From positions 79,501 through 143,500 of the forward strand of contig JBAKBP010001595.1 in NCBI GenBank assembly GCA_037953745.1: a stretch of 64,000 nucleotides of DNA. The letters run 5' to 3'. This stretch comes from Lithodes maja (lineage: Eukaryota; Arthropoda; Malacostraca; Decapoda; Lithodidae). Positions 61,729 to 64,000 of the stretch are shown in pieces. Every line of letters begins with the position of its first letter. The stretch's first letter is position 1. Both the position numbers and the translations under genes were made by a program. The notes beneath the pieces were generated by a model. It had not been told where the DNA came from and made no database searches. It saw only the letters and a list, made by a program, of their open reading frames with translations.

Positions 61729-62760
61729 GTAAGTCACCTTCCACCCAGTGTTCTTCCTACAAGCACTTCACCACACCTACAAGTAAGTTACCTTCCACCC
61801 AGTGCTCTTCCTACAGGCACTCCACCACACCTACAAGTAAATCACCTTCCACCCAGTGTTCTTCCTACAAGCACTCCACCTCACCTACAATTAGTAAGTC
61901 ACCTTCCACCCAGTGCTCTTCCTACAAGCACTCCACCACACCTACAAGTAAGTCACCTTCCACCCAGTGCTCTTCCTACAGGCACTCCACCACACCTACA
62001 AGTAAGTCACCTTCCACCCAGTGCTCTTCCTACAAGCACTCCACCACACCTACAAGTAAGTTACCTTCCACCCAGTGCTCTTTCTACAGGCACTCCACCA
62101 CACCTACAAGTAAGTCACCTTCCACCCAGTGTTCTTCCTACAAGCACTCCACCACACCTACAATTAGTAAGTCACCTTCCACCCAGTGCTCTTCCTACAT
62201 GCACTCCACCACACCTACAAGTAAGTCACCTTCCACCCAGTGTTCTTCCTACAGGCACTCCACCACACCTACAATTAGTAAGTCACCTTCCACCCAGTGC
62301 TCTTCCTACAAGCACTCCACCATACCTACAAGTAAGTCACCTTCCACCCAGTGCTCTTCCTACAAGCACTCCACCACACCTACAAGTAAGTCACCCTCCA
62401 CTCAGTGCTCTTCCTACAGGCACTCCACCACACCTACAAGTAAGTCACCTTCCACCCAGTGTTCTTCCTACAAGCACTCCACCACACCTACATTTAGTAA
62501 GTCACCTTCCACCCAGTGCTCTTCCTACAAGCACTCCACCACACCTACAAGTAAGTCACCTTCCACCCAGTGCTCTTCCTACAAGCACTCCACCACACCT
62601 ACAAGTAAGTCACCTTCCACCCAGTGCTCTTCCTACATGCTCTCCACCACACCTACAAGTAAGTCACCTTCCACCCAGTGCTCTTCCTACAGGCACTCCA
62701 CCCACCACACCTACAAGTAAGTCACTGTCCATCCTGCACCCTGTCTGCATGCATTCCACA
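61697..62760. repeat. 54-bp minisatellite carrying a repeated splice donor, ~19 units
   Basis: Units of ~54 bp contain TTCCTACAAGCACTCCACCA, CACCTACAAGTAAGTCACC and TTCCACCCAGTGC. Some have a 6-bp ATTAGT variant. The first unit overlaps the candidate exon end; almost every unit retains the GTAAGT donor. Because 54 is divisible by three, one frame stays open for 173 codons (Ser/Thr-rich), without evidence of selection. Confidence 0.9.
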
Positions 62761-63415
62761 TACCTACAAGTTAGTTAAAAATCAATTTAAGATGTGTATG
62801 TATTTATTACACAATAACTGTTATGTCGGGCTATAATATTTACAGCTCGTGATATAGTCTTTACTAAAATCCAGATCTGGACTTATAGACCGTAAATAAG
62901 CTCAACAGGGGCACACCGAACACGTTCTTCATATCACAAAGTAGGTATTCAACTAGGTACTACAAAACTCAGTAACAACACACATATTATTCATAACTAA
63001 GTTTATTCAAGATAACGTTTGAGGTCTAGACGTTCTCAATTTTTGTTTTTGTTTTTTTCTATATTCCAACTACTCCCTCTCGGGCATAGGCTGATAGCCT
63101 TTACACTCAAACGCTGAACACCTTGAGGCCCGTGAGGTCTTGCTCCAGTCTAGGGAGGGAGACATGCGAAGCTTCACGGCTCGAAACAACTCCATCTCTG
63201 AAGCCGCCTCGCCTCTGCGCTTCACAGTCTCATCCCCACAGACTCGGACCCTCACTCTCAGAATGCCACCTATTGAGCAATTAACTCACTAGGCATTGCC
63301 CTCCTGTAGCATATTTTTGAATATGGGAATATTCATACAATGATATTTAATCAGGGAACAATGAGGGTATTTCTTTGGCATTTCGGTGTGCTGTGGTAAT
63401 GCACTAATACTAGGT
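62761..63415. other. Unassigned region
   Basis: TGTTATGTCGGGC near 62820 has the look of an LTR start, but no partner is visible. The small ORF at 63070-63255 has no supporting feature. Confidence 0.35.
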
Positions 63416-63525
63416 ACAGCACAAATTCCATCCCAATAATATCTTCCCATTGACATATTAGGATTCGAACCCGGGTTCATTGGATTACCAGTCCAGTGGC
63501 AAGACCACTCTGCCACATTTCTATT
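63416..63525 (-). mobile_element. tRNA-like SINE head
   Basis: On the minus strand GTGGCAGAGTGGTCTTGCCA is followed by TGGACTGGTAATCCA (an anticodon-arm-like stem with a possible GGT loop) and CCCGGGTTCGAATCC (B-box). This is strongly tRNA-like, but the acceptor stem does not pair, so a SINE head or tRNA pseudogene is more likely than a functional tRNA-Thr. Confidence 0.55.
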
Positions 63526-64000
63526 TCCAAATCACGAATATAGATTCGTAATCCGGGATGAAGTATTACCTTGATAATTATCAGGAATATCAGGCAATGA
63601 ATAGCATACATATAAATATTAGATCATCAATGAGCTTCAATTAGTAATCAACTGTGGTTATGAATAAGGCAAGTAATATGCAACTAAATCATAACACTGA
63701 CTTATAGTATCAAACCGTAATAATAATAATGATAATGATGCGAGTCGAGTGTCTTCCGTGAATAAATCAACAAAGAAAGATACTAGAACACAATCTCAAT
63801 ACAAGAGATTCTGGGTGAGTTGAGAGGATAAATAAGCACACCGGTATGGTGGGTGAGTCACACGGTAGGTGGGGGCGCGCTAGCCAGGTAGTCGCGTTTA
63901 CTAAGGTGACCTTTTCATTATCTATAGTCAAACTCAACTGAAATGAGCTCCAAGGAGGTCAAGGTCGCCCTGTGCGGTGGTGCCACATTTCTACCAAAAC
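63526..64000. other. Unassigned region
   Basis: AT-rich, then moderately GC-rich at the right edge; nothing recognised. Confidence 0.4.

Noticed and set aside
62199..62720. 173-codon Ser/Thr-rich repeat protein
   Set aside because: The 54-bp unit length keeps one frame open by arithmetic, and GTAAGT in each unit points to splice-donor-derived DNA rather than a coding repeat.
63416..63525. Functional tRNA-Thr gene
   Set aside because: B-box and anticodon-like arm are present, but the acceptor stem does not pair and no terminator T-run follows; a SINE head is more likely.

Overview
This is a eukaryotic, intron-bearing, transposon-saturated stretch, most likely from a decapod crustacean or a related arthropod. 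The clade is inferred from many short TTAGG-type (arthropod telomere-like) runs and from the mix of LINEs, Ty3/gypsy elements, piggyBac-type TTAA elements, tRNA-derived SINEs and long minisatellites. There is no bacterial-style gene organisation. I see one credible host-gene exon (61567-61728); nearly everything else is mobile or repetitive DNA in several layers of nesting. LAYOUT. 1-5 kb: a decayed RTE-type LINE, a foldback repeat, then a chain of small TTAA-bounded elements of several families, some sharing one TTAA. 5-11 kb: an old minus-strand LINE split by a plus-strand LINE (zinc finger + endonuclease + RT) and by a small foldback element. 11-14 kb: an inverted-repeat element and a 1.9-kb TIR element with an internal minisatellite. 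14.6-18.1 kb: a ~119-bp satellite carrying TTAGG-like motifs, split by a poly(A)-tailed LINE. 18.4-25.4 kb: TTAA elements, a palindrome with telomere-like repeats in its loop, and a long LTR loaded with insertions. 25.5-28.7 kb: a broken Ty3/gypsy pol (RT-RH-IN), a SINE and a LINE relic. 29.2-30.2 kb: a 26-bp minisatellite. 30.2-38.7 kb: more TTAA elements, a diverged Gmr1-like LTR, a second copy of the long LTR in opposite orientation with PBS and gag start, and an RTE 3' end. 38.8-44.2 kb: two CR1/L2-type LINEs, one with an intact 990-codon ORF. 44.2-48.9 kb: a minisatellite, a damaged Gmr1-like gypsy element (LTR, gag, protease) and a truncated piggyBac transposase. 48.9-58.5 kb: a nearly pristine Ty3/gypsy element with two ~1.85-kb LTRs and a single 1707-codon ORF whose order is gag-PR-IN-RT-RNaseH. 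59-64 kb: tandem tRNA-like units split by an RTE LINE, further SINE-like pieces, the candidate host exon, and a 54-bp minisatellite that repeats the exon end with its 5' splice site. HOW IT FITS TOGETHER. Two mobilisation systems dominate. At least six families of short elements end in CCC...GGG or GGG...CCC directly against TTAA, the signature of piggyBac-type transposition, and a piggyBac transposase fragment lies in the same window. Target-primed LINE retrotransposition and LTR integration supplied most of the rest, repeatedly inserting into one another. The most notable items are the intact IN-before-RT (Gmr1-like) gypsy element, the TTAA-element network, and the exon-derived minisatellite that multiplies a splice donor. 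Clade names and host assignment are judgements from sequence reading; no database search was possible.
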